Shown piece by piece: positions 44,165 to 54,252 of a stretch of DNA of 64,000 nucleotides. The position numbers and the translations under genes are program-made. Position 1 is the first letter of the stretch, and every line of letters begins with the position of its first letter. The notes beneath the pieces were generated by a model. That model did no database searches. It was given only the letters and a program-made list of their open reading frames with translations, and was not told where the DNA came from. The DNA comes from Christiangramia sabulilitoris (GTDB lineage: Bacteria; Bacteroidota; Bacteroidia; Flavobacteriales; Flavobacteriaceae): contig NZ_VHSF01000001.1 of NCBI RefSeq assembly GCF_007050985.1, positions 1,364,001 to 1,428,000 on the forward strand, written 5' to 3'.

Positions 44165-47100
44165 ATGAGGAAATTTACCTGTCTTTTGATTGTATTTCTA
44201 AGCGGGTTTTTCGGTGCTTATGCGCAATCGTTTTCGGTTAGCGGATCGGTTACCGATGAAAGCGGAATGCCTTTACTGGGGGTTAACGTAATTGTAAAAG
44301 GAGAGTCGCGCGGTACAACTACCGATTTCGACGGGAATTATACAGTACAGGATATCTCCCCGGGAGATATACTTCAGTTTAGTTATATCGGTTTTGAAAC
44401 CCAGGAGGTTACTGTAAACAATCAGGAACCTATTAATGTAGTATTGAAGACCGATTCAGAATCTCTTGACGAGGTCCTGGTAATTGGATATGGTACTCAA
44501 ACAAAAAAGGAGATCACTGGTGCCGTTAGTGTGGTAGGATCTCAAACAATAGAGGACCTTAACCCGGTTAGGGTGGAACAGGCACTTCAGGGAACTGTGC
44601 CTGGTGTAAACATTACATCAGCTTCAGGATCTCCGGGTAGTGCATCTACCATTAACATCAGGGGAATTAGTACCAATGGTGATAACAGACCATTGATCCT
44701 TGTAGATGGTAACGTAATTGAAGATCTTAGTGTAATTAACCCTAACGATATTGAAAGTATCAATGTCTTAAAGGATGCTACGGCCGGTATATATGGAGTG
44801 CGTGCTGCCAACGGGGTAATCCTGATAACTACAAAATCTGGAACTTTCAATACAGAACTTAAAGTGGATTTTGATGCTTATACAGGTATACAGGAAACCA
44901 CCAGGAAATTACCGGTTCTTAACTCGGTAGAATATGCTGCTATTGTTAATGAAGCTTATGCCGCCGGTGGTGAAAATCCTCCTTTTCCTAATTTCAGAGA
45001 AATAGGGCGTGGCGTAAACTATCAGGATGAAGTCTTTTCTACTGCACCAATATCAGACATGAACCTAAATGTCTCTGGTGGAACAGAAAAGTCAACCTAT
45101 TCTGTAGGTGCCTCCTATTTCAACCAGGATGGTATCGTTGGCTTGAGTAAAGCCAATTATAACAGATTAACTGCAAGACTTAATTATAATCTCGAAATTT
45201 TAGATAACCTTAAACTTAATGTTTCAGGGATCTACACCAATACGAATAGAAGAACCTTAGCCGAAAATGCTTTAGGTTCGGTTCTATTCAACGCGGTGAA
45301 TATGAATCCTACCCTGCCTATCTTTGATGAGAACGGTGAATTTACTTTAGCCGAAGGATTAGGGAATGAGGTAATTAACCCGCTCGCTCAAATAGAGAAT
45401 ACTTATAATGATACCGAGATCAACAAAATAAGTGGTGTTGGTGGATTAGAATATACCTTATGGGATAAGCTTTCGGCAAAAACACAATTCCAGTTTAACT
45501 ATTCTGAAGTGGACGGTAGATTTTTCTCTCCCGAAGTATTTTACGGATCGGGAAAGGTTTTTAACGTAGACAGGAATAGTGTTACCGAAAATTTTGACAT
45601 TTATCGGGATTATACCTGGGATAACTATTTAACTTATGACGACAGTTTTGGTGATCATAATATAAAGTACCTTTTAGGTATGTCTGTCTTTAAGACTACC
45701 GGGGATCTTTCTTCTTTCACCGGGTTTGAATTGCCAACGAACGAATACTCTGCAGCAAGCATTGCCAATGCAGCAGAAGTTCAGGACAACTATCAAAACG
45801 GAGGAAATACATTCGACTCAAGGCTGCTTTCTTATTTCAGTAGATTGCAGTATGATTACCGCGGGAAATATTTATTCTCTGGGTTAATTAGACGTGATGG
45901 TTCTACTGCCTTTGGTCCTGAAAATAAATTTGGTTGGTTCCCGTCTGCTTCTGTAGGTTGGGTAATCTCTGATGAGAATTTCCTTAGAGACAGTGATTTC
46001 CTTAGCTTTTTAAAACTACGTGGTAGTTACGGTATTATAGGGAATGACAGGATTCCGGCATTTAGATTTACTTCTTTGCTTAATGGAGAAGGAACATATG
46101 TTTTTGATAACGAACTTGTTTTTGGTAAGGCCAGTGGAGCTCTTGGAAACCCGGAGATCAAATGGGAAAAACAGAAAACACTCGATATTGGTCTGGATGC
46201 AAGATTCTTGGATTCAAGGGTAGATGTTACCATGGATTACTTCAAGAAGCGAACTGAAGATCTTTTAGTGGTGTCTCAGGTTTCAGGAATTTTAGGAATT
46301 GGAGCACCTGGTGCCGCGCCACCTGTAGTGAATGGTGGTATCGTAGAAAACGAAGGATTTGAATTTTCCATTGGATATAATCAAATGGTAAATGATGATT
46401 TTAAATTTAATATCAATTATAATTTAACTGCTCTTCGCAACGAGGTGCTGTTTGTAGACAGTGAAAATGGCTTTTTAACCGGAGGAGCTTTCGGTATTGG
46501 TCTGGAGCCGCCTTCAAGAATGGAAGCGGGACAGCCACTTGGTTATTTTTATGGCCTTGAAACCAATGGGATCTTTCAGACTCAGGAAGAAGTAAATAAT
46601 GCCGCAGTGCAACCAAATGCAGCTCCCGGAGATCTTCGTTATGTAGATCAAAACGGAGACGGTAAGATAGATACAGAAGACAGGGTGAATATTGGAGATC
46701 CTATTCCAGATTTCACCATGGGTATGAATTTCGGCTTTACGTATAAGAATTTTGATTTTAACGCCTATGCTTTTGCATCTTTAGGTAACGAGATCGTGAG
46801 AAATTATGAGCGTAATCAGCTAAATACGAACAGGACAAATTCTTATTTAGGCAGATGGACAGGTCCTGGAAGTACAGATAGTTTCCCTAGGGTTACTATA
46901 GGTGCTAATTCCAATAACCTGTTTTCAGATTTTTATGTAGAGGATGGTTCATATTTAAGACTACAGAATATTCAGGTTGGTTATAACCTGGATTCAGATA
47001 TGATCGCTGCAACGGGATTGACGAAATTCAGAATATATGCTTCTGTTAATAATGCCTTTACACTTACAGAATATACCGGATACGATCCTTCAGCTTCAAC

Positions 47101-47185
47101 CGGAGCTCCTATTGGAGGTGGTATAGATCAGGGATTTTATCCTGTACCCAGAGTTTATATGTTAGGAATTAATTTGAAATTTTAA
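44165..47185 (+). CDS. SusC-like TonB-dependent outer-membrane transporter
   Basis: The 1006-residue transporter has a signal peptide ending GAYAQ. An N-terminal carboxypeptidase-regulatory-like domain follows (about 25-105: VSGSVTDESGMPLLGVNVIV, GTTTDFDGNYTV), then the TonB-box-like SLDEVLVIGYG and the plug (LQGTVPGVNITSASGSPGSAS, INVLKDATAGIYGVRAANGV). The large barrel ends in VPRVYMLGINLKF. It imports oligosaccharides in partnership with SusD using TonB energy. SusD starts three bases after its stop. Substrate is inferred as beta-glucan from the linked GH16 and GH3 genes. Confidence 0.96.
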   Translation: MRKFTCLLIVFLSGFFGAYAQSFSVSGSVTDESGMPLLGVNVIVKGESRGTTTDFDGNYTVQDISPGDILQFSYIGFETQEVTVNNQEPINVVLKTDSESLDEVLVIGYGTQTKKEITGAVSVVGSQTIEDLNPVRVEQALQGTVPGVNITSASGSPGSASTINIRGISTNGDNRPLILVDGNVIEDLSVINPNDIESINVLKDATAGIYGVRAANGVILITTKSGTFNTELKVDFDAYTGIQETTRKLPVLNSVEYAAIVNEAYAAGGENPPFPNFREIGRGVNYQDEVFSTAPISDMNLNVSGGTEKSTYSVGASYFNQDGIVGLSKANYNRLTARLNYNLEILDNLKLNVSGIYTNTNRRTLAENALGSVLFNAVNMNPTLPIFDENGEFTLAEGLGNEVINPLAQIENTYNDTEINKISGVGGLEYTLWDKLSAKTQFQFNYSEVDGRFFSPEVFYGSGKVFNVDRNSVTENFDIYRDYTWDNYLTYDDSFGDHNIKYLLGMSVFKTTGDLSSFTGFELPTNEYSAASIANAAEVQDNYQNGGNTFDSRLLSYFSRLQYDYRGKYLFSGLIRRDGSTAFGPENKFGWFPSASVGWVISDENFLRDSDFLSFLKLRGSYGIIGNDRIPAFRFTSLLNGEGTYVFDNELVFGKASGALGNPEIKWEKQKTLDIGLDARFLDSRVDVTMDYFKKRTEDLLVVSQVSGILGIGAPGAAPPVVNGGIVENEGFEFSIGYNQMVNDDFKFNINYNLTALRNEVLFVDSENGFLTGGAFGIGLEPPSRMEAGQPLGYFYGLETNGIFQTQEEVNNAAVQPNAAPGDLRYVDQNGDGKIDTEDRVNIGDPIPDFTMGMNFGFTYKNFDFNAYAFASLGNEIVRNYERNQLNTNRTNSYLGRWTGPGSTDSFPRVTIGANSNNLFSDFYVEDGSYLRLQNIQVGYNLDSDMIAATGLTKFRIYASVNNAFTLTEYTGYDPSASTGAPIGGGIDQGFYPVPRVYMLGINLKF

Positions 47186-47188
47186 TAA

Positions 47189-48667
47189 ATGAGAACGAAA
47201 TTATATACAATCAATTGGATCCTTGCTTTTGCCTTTCTGGCACTGGTCGGATGTAGTGATGACTTCGTGGATGTACCTAGTGAGGATGAAAACTCTGAAG
47301 ACTATTTTAACACTCCAGAAGAATATGATCTGGCACTTGTAGGAGCATACGATCTGTTACAAGCGACCTATCTTAATGTAATGCTGGGAGAAATTGCCTC
47401 AGATAACACCCTCGCTGGTGGAGAGAGTGCTACAGATGTTCCTGGGATTCAGGAAATCGATGATATGGTGCATACGCCGGTAAATGCACAGCTGCGGGAT
47501 ATCTGGAGTTGGATGTTCGCGGGAGTGAATCGTGCGAATTATGTTTTGGAATTCCAGGATAATATAGATTTTGCCGGAAAGAACGAGATCATTGCCCAGG
47601 CAAGGTTCCTGAGAGCCTATTACTATTTTGAACTGGTAAAATGGTTTGGAGATGTGCCATTGGCAATTGATAGCAGAATCCAGTTTGGTGATCAATTCGA
47701 TATTCCAAGAGCACCAAAATCTGAGGTATATGCTCTAATTGAGCAGGACCTGATGTTCGCTGCGGCGAATTTACCTGCAACGCAGGCTGAGAAAGGAAGA
47801 ATTACCTCCGGAGCTGCTCAGGCATTGCTTGGTAAGGCTTATTTATATCAGAATAAATTTGGTGAGGCGGCTTCAGCTTTCGAACCGGTGATCAACGGGC
47901 CATACAGCCTGGTGGAAGATTATGAATTTATATTCGAACCAGAAGGTGAGAATAATGCCGAATCTATTTTTGAAGTTCAGTATACCGATAAAGAAGGTGC
48001 TGGCTTCGGATGTCTGCAGTGTAGTGAAGGTAACGTAGCTGTAGGATTTAACGGAGTACGTAATATTTCTTACCCTCCAAACTTTGAAGGTGGGTTTGAT
48101 TCCGGGTTTAGTTTTAATGTTCCGGTTCAGGAAGTAGTAGACCTGTTTACAGAAGATGACATTAGAAAAGATGTTGCGATCCTGGATATTGAAGCCCACG
48201 CGGCAGAAACCGGAGCAACTTATGCTACAGGGTTTGAACATACCGGATATTTCAATAGAAAATATATCGCCAGAAGAGGTGATCTTAATACGGGAGATGC
48301 CAATCTTACCAATCCGAATAACTACCGGGCTATACGCTTAGCAGATGTTCTGTTGATGGCTGCTGAGGCTAACTTTAAAAAATCGGCGGCAGATGAAGAC
48401 AAGGCCAGAGCTTATTTGAACCTTGTAAGAGAACGTGCAGAACTTGATCCGGTTACTTTATCTGGAAATGCTCTTCTGGAGCAGATCTACGAAGATCGTC
48501 GCCTGGAACTGGTAGGGGAAGGACACAGATTCTTTGACCTTGTGAGAACAGGAAGAGCTGCAGCAGCAATTGATGGTTTCCAGACTGGAAAACACGAATT
48601 GTTCCCTATCCCAGCAATAGAAATTGAACTTGCCGGCAATAACTGGCAACAAAACCCAGGTTACTAA
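47189..48667 (+). CDS. SusD-like surface glycan-binding lipoprotein
   Basis: The 492-residue RagB/SusD lipoprotein has a signal ending ALVGC (Cys22) and sits on the outer surface as the lid of the SusC transporter. Helical TPR-like parts include EIIAQARFLRAYYYFELVKWFGDVPL, split by the ligand loops, and a C-terminal RadB/SusD end with LEQIYEDRRLELVGEGHRFFDLVRTG and LFPIPAIEIE. All SusD hallmarks are present and the length is typical. It is translated directly after SusC with a three-base gap. Confidence 0.95.
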   Translation: MRTKLYTINWILAFAFLALVGCSDDFVDVPSEDENSEDYFNTPEEYDLALVGAYDLLQATYLNVMLGEIASDNTLAGGESATDVPGIQEIDDMVHTPVNAQLRDIWSWMFAGVNRANYVLEFQDNIDFAGKNEIIAQARFLRAYYYFELVKWFGDVPLAIDSRIQFGDQFDIPRAPKSEVYALIEQDLMFAAANLPATQAEKGRITSGAAQALLGKAYLYQNKFGEAASAFEPVINGPYSLVEDYEFIFEPEGENNAESIFEVQYTDKEGAGFGCLQCSEGNVAVGFNGVRNISYPPNFEGGFDSGFSFNVPVQEVVDLFTEDDIRKDVAILDIEAHAAETGATYATGFEHTGYFNRKYIARRGDLNTGDANLTNPNNYRAIRLADVLLMAAEANFKKSAADEDKARAYLNLVRERAELDPVTLSGNALLEQIYEDRRLELVGEGHRFFDLVRTGRAAAAIDGFQTGKHELFPIPAIEIELAGNNWQQNPGY

Positions 48668-48690
48668 AAAAATAATTAAAACGAATAAAG

Positions 48691-51375
48691 ATGAAAATAT
48701 TCAAATTCTTAGCAATGCTTACCATCTCGGTGCTGTTCTTTACAGGATGCGAAGATGAAGAAATTACTAATTACGCCTTCCAGGAGATCTCTGCTCCCAC
48801 AAACGTTTCTGCTATTTTTGATGTTTCGCAGGACGATACAGGAACAGTAACTATCACCCCTAGCGGTGAGGGCGCACAGGTTTTTCAGGTCGATCTTGGA
48901 AATGGAGAGACAGCAGAACTTGCGGCAGGCGAGTCTGTGACCACTGCCTATGCAGAAGGAGAGTACATGGTAAAGATCGTAGCTGTAGGATCTACGGGTC
49001 TTACCAGTGAATACAATCAAATGCTGAATATTTCTTTCAAGGCTCCAGAAAATCTTGAAATTATTATAGATCAGCCTGCTTCAAATCCAAAATTAATTAC
49101 CGTTTCTGCCACTGCAGATAATGCTACGGTATTCGATGTGTACTTTGGAGATGTTGATGATGAAGAGCCTACACAATTGATGCCTGGAGAAAGCGTTCAG
49201 CATACTTATGCGCCGGGAGTTTATGAAATTACCGTTGTAGCAAGAGGTGCTGGTGCTGCTACTGCCGAGGAAGATGCTATTGTTATTATTCCTGAAGCTA
49301 CAGACCCACTAAAATTACCTATCACTTACGATATGGGGACTGTGAACTATGCAGCAGATGTATTTGGAGGAACCAGTTATGAAATAGTTGTAAATCCAGA
49401 TCTTTCTGGAGCTAATACTACCGAGTCTAATGTAGCAGCAGTAACAAATTCCGGGGCAAACTGGGAAGGTATAGTATATACCCTTGGGGAACCTGTAGAT
49501 TTTAGTGGTGACGATAAGATCATAACCATGAAAGTATGGTCTGATGTTGCTCAGCCTGTATTACTGAAGTTCGAAGGTGGTGTAAATGATGAAAGACAAA
49601 CAGAAGTTGTGGCCAATCACGGTGGGACCGGATGGGAAGAACTTAGTTTCAATTTTGCCACAGATGCGGTTAAAAGCTTCATAGACGGCAACCAGGGTGT
49701 TGGTGAACCGTTTGTTCCAACAGGACAATATGCTGCGATGGTTATCTTTTTTGATGGTCCTGGTACAACAGCAGGTACTTTCTATATCGATGATATCATG
49801 CAGGAGTCAACGGCACCAGACTGTGTGGCTGAAACTACAGAAAATATAGATGCCGCTAATGGCCCTATTAACTGGACATTTAAAACTGATGATGACGAAG
49901 ATTTCGATTTTAATCCATTTGGGAATATCGAATCAGAGATTGTTAGAAATCCAAAAACAGATGGTATTAACAACAGCTGTAACGTTCAAAGAGTAATAAA
50001 GACTCCTGGTTGCGAAACCTGGTCTGGTGTTGGAACTGAAATTCCTACAGCTATAGACTTTACTACAACAGACAAGAAGATATTCAAGCTAAAAGTTCTT
50101 GCAGAAACACAAACTGCAGAAGTTACTTTAAGACTTGAAAGAGAACCGTTCCCAGATGTAGACCCTGCAGAAGACAGAGTAGCACAAATTACTGAAACCG
50201 GAGTTTGGCAGGAATTAACTTTCGATTTCTCTGATGTTGATGATAAGACTTTCAGGAGTATAATCATCTACTTTGAGAGAGATGCCTCATGTGATGGTGA
50301 TGTATATTATTTCGATGATCTTATCCAGACAGATGGTACAGGTGGAGGAACTCCTCCTGCCTCTACTACTACCAGCTTCCCGGTAGATTTTGAAACTGCT
50401 TCTAATGGCGGTGCTTCTGCCAATTGGACTGTATTTGAAAATGTGGATAACCCTGCATTAGAGATCATTGCAAACCCTGATATGACCGGAAATGCTTCTG
50501 CTACGGTAGCTAAGTTTACCGCGAGACAGGATGGCCAGCCTTTCGCAGGTACTATCACTCAATTAACAAATCCATTTACTCTGGATGCATCTAATGCTAT
50601 TGTGAAGATGTGGGTTTGGAAATCTAAGATCAGTGATGTAGGGATCAAATTTGAGAACGCTACTCAGGGATCAACCGGTGAGATCAAAGTTGCCAATACA
50701 AAGGTGAACGAATGGGAGGAACTTACTTTTGATTTCTCAGGAGTGATTGGAGATCCTAACAATACAAATATTACAGGTCTGGTAATATTCCCGGACTTTG
50801 AGGACAGAGCGGCAGAATCTGTGTCTTATTTTGATAATATTACTTTAAATTCCACAACCGGAGGAGGTTCTGGTGGTGGAGATCCGGTTGTGGCTACCAG
50901 CTTACCTATAGATTTTGAATCTAATGAAACCTTACAGGGTGTATTCGAATCATCACAGGGAGTTACTGGTATGCCGGTTTCGAACCCGGATATGACGGGA
51001 AATAATTCCAGTACGGTGTATGAGTTTAATAAAGCAAATAATGCAGCATGGTATTCTGGGATCTTCCATATTTTCCCAAATAATATTGACCTTTCGCAGG
51101 GAACTACGTTCTCAATTAAAGTATGGTCACCAAAGGCCAATGTGAATGTAAGATTCCAGTTAGAACTTGAAGGTTCAGATGCAAGTCCAAATATTTCCGT
51201 AGATCAAACAGTGACTCAGGCAAATACCTGGGTTACCCTAACGTATGATTTTGCAGGAATTATTGACACAAACAATAATTACGATAAATTCGTGATATTC
51301 CCGGATTATGACGACGTAGCACAGGCACCAGCCGATGGTTCAGTTTACTACATCGATGATATCGAACAGAATTAG
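48691..51375 (+). CDS. Surface lipoprotein with two PKD-like and four related beta-sandwich modules
   Basis: The 894-residue lipoprotein has a signal ending FFTGC (Cys20). Residues 33-112 and 115-200 are two PKD/Ig-like domains (QVDLGNGETAELAAGES, DVYFGDVDDEEPTQLMPGES). Four related modules follow at about 205-372, 373-550, 556-722 and 734-894. Each ends in the same pattern: W-E/Q-E-L-T/S-F-D/N-F, then a V/I-I-F/Y-F/P stretch, then Y-Y/F-x-D-D/N-I. Gly-rich linkers (TGGGTPP, TTGGGSGGGDP) separate the last three. The modules look like carbohydrate-binding beta-sandwiches. No enzyme motif is seen. Its place third behind SusCD fits a surface glycan-binding protein of the SusE/F type that grips the glucan. 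It is 12 bp from the next gene. Confidence 0.85.
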   Translation: MKIFKFLAMLTISVLFFTGCEDEEITNYAFQEISAPTNVSAIFDVSQDDTGTVTITPSGEGAQVFQVDLGNGETAELAAGESVTTAYAEGEYMVKIVAVGSTGLTSEYNQMLNISFKAPENLEIIIDQPASNPKLITVSATADNATVFDVYFGDVDDEEPTQLMPGESVQHTYAPGVYEITVVARGAGAATAEEDAIVIIPEATDPLKLPITYDMGTVNYAADVFGGTSYEIVVNPDLSGANTTESNVAAVTNSGANWEGIVYTLGEPVDFSGDDKIITMKVWSDVAQPVLLKFEGGVNDERQTEVVANHGGTGWEELSFNFATDAVKSFIDGNQGVGEPFVPTGQYAAMVIFFDGPGTTAGTFYIDDIMQESTAPDCVAETTENIDAANGPINWTFKTDDDEDFDFNPFGNIESEIVRNPKTDGINNSCNVQRVIKTPGCETWSGVGTEIPTAIDFTTTDKKIFKLKVLAETQTAEVTLRLEREPFPDVDPAEDRVAQITETGVWQELTFDFSDVDDKTFRSIIIYFERDASCDGDVYYFDDLIQTDGTGGGTPPASTTTSFPVDFETASNGGASANWTVFENVDNPALEIIANPDMTGNASATVAKFTARQDGQPFAGTITQLTNPFTLDASNAIVKMWVWKSKISDVGIKFENATQGSTGEIKVANTKVNEWEELTFDFSGVIGDPNNTNITGLVIFPDFEDRAAESVSYFDNITLNSTTGGGSGGGDPVVATSLPIDFESNETLQGVFESSQGVTGMPVSNPDMTGNNSSTVYEFNKANNAAWYSGIFHIFPNNIDLSQGTTFSIKVWSPKANVNVRFQLELEGSDASPNISVDQTVTQANTWVTLTYDFAGIIDTNNNYDKFVIFPDYDDVAQAPADGSVYYIDDIEQN

Positions 51376-51387
51376 AAAAATTAAACT

Positions 51388-53046
51388 ATGAGATATTTTA
51401 AATTAATTTTTAGCTTATTAGCGGTTAGTTTGCTGCTTTCCAGCTGCCAGGAGGATGACCTCGAGCTGGGTACCATTCTGGTCCCAACTAACCTTACTAT
51501 TAATAGCAATATTAGTGACGATGGTTCAGGAGTGGTTGAATTTACAGCATCTGCAGATAATGCTATTACCTACGAATATAACTTTAGTGATGGTACCTCG
51601 GCAGTTGCTGCCGGCGGTACTTTTACCAAGCGTTTTACCCGTGTTGGTTTAAACACCTATCTGGTTACTGTTGTAGCCTACGGTAAAGGTGGCGTGAGTA
51701 GTTCCAGGACTATAGAAATTGAAGTTAGAAGTGATTTCGACGATCCTGAAACCAAGCAATTCCTTACCGGTGGTTCTTCAAAGACCTGGTACATTGCTTC
51801 ACAGGTAGGCGGTCATTTAGGAGTTGGACAGAATATTGATGACGATGGTAATGCTATCGTAGACGGTGGTGCCTTTTTCCAGGGACCTCCGGGATTTGGT
51901 CCAGATTGTTTCTACGATGACCAGATAATCTTTAGCCTTGATGCTAACGATAACCTAACTTATGACTATAATGATTTTGATGCTTCTTTTGTAAACTGGC
52001 AATATACCACCCAGTTTGGTGGGAATGGAGAACAATTTGTAGATGAGTGTCTGGATACAGATGTTGCAGATGGGAGTGTGCCGGCACAATTAGTGCCTTC
52101 AAGCGCCGGTATTTCTGAAGATGTATCAACGGGTACTGTTATCGAACTTCCGGCCGATTCATTTATTAGCTACTACATTGGTCAGAATCAATACGAGGTA
52201 CTATCGATAGATGAAAACAGTATGTACCTGCGTGCCGTACAGGCTAATGATACATTCCTTGTATGGTACCTAATCTTAACTACTTCTCCTGATGGAAGTA
52301 TTGGTGGCGGAGGTGGAGAACCCGATCCCGGATTCGAATCTCAGTTTACTACAGAGATCTGGGCAGATGAATTTGATGGGGATGCTCTTGATACAGATAA
52401 CTGGCAATACGCCATTGGTGACGGTTGTCCCGACCTTTGCGGCTGGGGTAACGGTGAAGCACAGTACTATACTGATTCTGAGGAAAATGTAAAAGTAGAG
52501 AACGGTAATCTTGTGATCACTGCGAAAAGACAGGCTATGGAAGGTAAAGACTTCACTTCTGCCAGGATCTTCACAAAAGATAAAGTAGAATTCACGTATG
52601 GTCGTGTAGAAGTTAGAGCAAAACTTCCTGCCGGAGGTGGAACCTGGCCTGCAATCTGGATGCTCGGTGCCGAATGGCCTGAAGAAGCATGGCCTGGAGT
52701 AGGTGAGATGGATATTATGGAATTTGCCGGTAACAGGCCAAATGTAGTTTCATCTGCACTTCATTTTCCTGGAAATTCCGGTGGGAACCCAATAATGGGT
52801 GAAACCACAGTAGGCGATGTAACTTCAGAATTTCATATCTACGAGGTAGAATGGACTGCAGATAAGATCACATTTTTAATGGATGGTGAACCGCATTTGG
52901 AATTTGATAATGATGATTCCACACCTTTCCAGGATGACTTTTTTATATTATTAAATGTAGCCATGGGAGGATCTTTTGGCGGAGCTATAGCCGATGATTT
53001 CCAGGAGTCATCGATGGAAGTAGATTACGTGAGAGTATTTCAATAA
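51388..53046 (+). CDS. PKD-GH16 endo-beta-1,3-glucanase lipoprotein
   Basis: The 552-residue lipoprotein has a signal ending LLLSSC (Cys20). A PKD-like domain (about 30-112: YEYNFSDGTSAVAAGGTF) is followed by an uncharacterised module (about 118-305, beginning LTGGSSKTWYIAS) and a GH16 domain (about 325-552). The catalytic ExDxxE is GEMDIMEF with Glu440, Asp442 and Glu445. The aromatic loop DGCPDLCGWGNGEAQYY is shared with the third GH16 and is typical of laminarinases. As a surface lipoprotein it probably makes the first cuts in beta-1,3-glucan chains for import by SusCD. Confidence 0.94.
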   Translation: MRYFKLIFSLLAVSLLLSSCQEDDLELGTILVPTNLTINSNISDDGSGVVEFTASADNAITYEYNFSDGTSAVAAGGTFTKRFTRVGLNTYLVTVVAYGKGGVSSSRTIEIEVRSDFDDPETKQFLTGGSSKTWYIASQVGGHLGVGQNIDDDGNAIVDGGAFFQGPPGFGPDCFYDDQIIFSLDANDNLTYDYNDFDASFVNWQYTTQFGGNGEQFVDECLDTDVADGSVPAQLVPSSAGISEDVSTGTVIELPADSFISYYIGQNQYEVLSIDENSMYLRAVQANDTFLVWYLILTTSPDGSIGGGGGEPDPGFESQFTTEIWADEFDGDALDTDNWQYAIGDGCPDLCGWGNGEAQYYTDSEENVKVENGNLVITAKRQAMEGKDFTSARIFTKDKVEFTYGRVEVRAKLPAGGGTWPAIWMLGAEWPEEAWPGVGEMDIMEFAGNRPNVVSSALHFPGNSGGNPIMGETTVGDVTSEFHIYEVEWTADKITFLMDGEPHLEFDNDDSTPFQDDFFILLNVAMGGSFGGAIADDFQESSMEVDYVRVFQ

Positions 53047-53061
53047 TTGTTTGTTTAGGCT

Positions 53062-53095
53062 AATTCCCGGGGTGCAAGCTTCGGGAATTTATTTT
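53062..53095 (+). terminator. Hairpin within the glucan locus
   Basis: AATTCCCG (53062-53069) pairs with CGGGAATT (53082-53089) around a 12-nt loop, followed by TATTTTTAT. It could partially end the SusCD message and lower expression of the downstream GH16-GH3-GH16 genes. Confidence 0.65.
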
Positions 53096-53181
53096 TATAA
53101 AGAATTATTGACTCAGTCCTGGGGTCTTGAGATTAAGTATTTCTCAGGAACAGGATAATGTTACTTTTAAAAATAATAGAT

Positions 53182-54057
53182 ATGAGACACCGCTTCTTAA
53201 AAACCTTTATGTCACTGGCGTTGATTTGTAGTTGCAATTTATTCGCCCAGGACTCATTTGTAAACAAGGAACCGGATACTCTATTCTTTGATGATTTTTC
53301 CGGGAATTCCCTTGATCGGGAAAAGTGGAACGTTATTGGACCCGATTTTTGGGTTAATAATGAGCAGCAGATCTACGTGGATTCCACCGCAACCATTTTC
53401 ATAGCGAAAGGTGATTCTGCCAAGGGAGCAGAAAATGCACTTGTACTAAAAGCTCACTACAGTCCGGATTATATCACATTTCGTGGAAATCAATTTGACT
53501 TTATTTCGGGAAGGATAGACACCCGGGACAAAGTGATGTTTACCTATGGGACGGCTTCGGCCAGGATGAAACTACCGGAAGGCAACGGCTACTGGCCTGC
53601 ATTCTGGGCTCTCGGTGGGGGTAATTGGCCTGAAACCGGGGAGATAGATATCATGGAATATGTGGGTGAAACAGATTGGATAGGGGTTGCCCTGCACGGT
53701 CCGGGGTACTCCGGAGAAACCCCGCTGGTGAATAAGTATTTTTTTCCTGAAAATGAAGATGTGACCAGCTGGCATATTTATTCAGTAGACTGGTCACCAC
53801 AGGGTTTTGATTTTAAGGTTGATGGCAGGTTGATCTACCGGGTGACCAAACCAATGGTAGAGCATTATGGAAAATGGGCTTATGATAACCCAAAATTCCT
53901 CATCCTCAATTTTGCCCTGGGTGGTGCATACCCATTTAAAACCAATGGAGTTCGAAAACCTTATAACGGTCTGCCTGAAGCTACAGTAGAGCTAATAAAA
54001 GAAGGCAAAGCCGAAGTGCTTATCGATTGGGTTTTAATAAGTAAAAAAGATAATTAA
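53182..54057 (+). CDS. GH16 glycoside hydrolase, divergent second copy
   Basis: The product has 291 residues from ATG 53182 (MRHRFLKTFMSLALICSC), with a signal peptide ending LFAQ. An upstream ATG at 53158 would add eight residues and is less likely. The GH16 catalytic site is GEIDIMEY with Glu154, Asp156 and Glu159. The fold is marked by DDFSGNSLDREKWNV, WPAFWALGGGNWPETGE and FLILNFALGGAYPF. Unlike the other two GH16 enzymes of the locus it lacks the DGCP-LCGWGN loop, so it may prefer another linkage, such as mixed-linkage or branched glucan. It is in the downstream part of the locus. Confidence 0.92.
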   Translation: MRHRFLKTFMSLALICSCNLFAQDSFVNKEPDTLFFDDFSGNSLDREKWNVIGPDFWVNNEQQIYVDSTATIFIAKGDSAKGAENALVLKAHYSPDYITFRGNQFDFISGRIDTRDKVMFTYGTASARMKLPEGNGYWPAFWALGGGNWPETGEIDIMEYVGETDWIGVALHGPGYSGETPLVNKYFFPENEDVTSWHIYSVDWSPQGFDFKVDGRLIYRVTKPMVEHYGKWAYDNPKFLILNFALGGAYPFKTNGVRKPYNGLPEATVELIKEGKAEVLIDWVLISKKDN

Positions 54058-54206
54058 GTATTTGTCATTTTAAAAATACTCTGGAAGGTATTTTACTGAG
54101 TTGAGGTTTTTGGCTAGTGAATTGTTAGACTGAAGTAATAATCAGTCGCCGGGTCATGACTTGAAAAATAAGATTGGAACCAAACTGCGGACGGTCTTGT
54201 AAAAAA

Positions 54207-54214
54207 TAAATTTG
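54207..54214 (+). promoter_or_regulatory. -7 box (TAAATTTG) before the GH3 gene
   Basis: TAAATTTG matches TAnnTTTG, 38 bp before the GH3 ATG at 54253, in a 195-bp gap that follows the second GH16. It may give the GH3-GH16 pair its own transcript. No good -33 element is visible. Confidence 0.45.
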
Positions 54215-54252
54215 GAGAGGATTCTGTTCTCCGGGAATTAATTTTATAGAAT

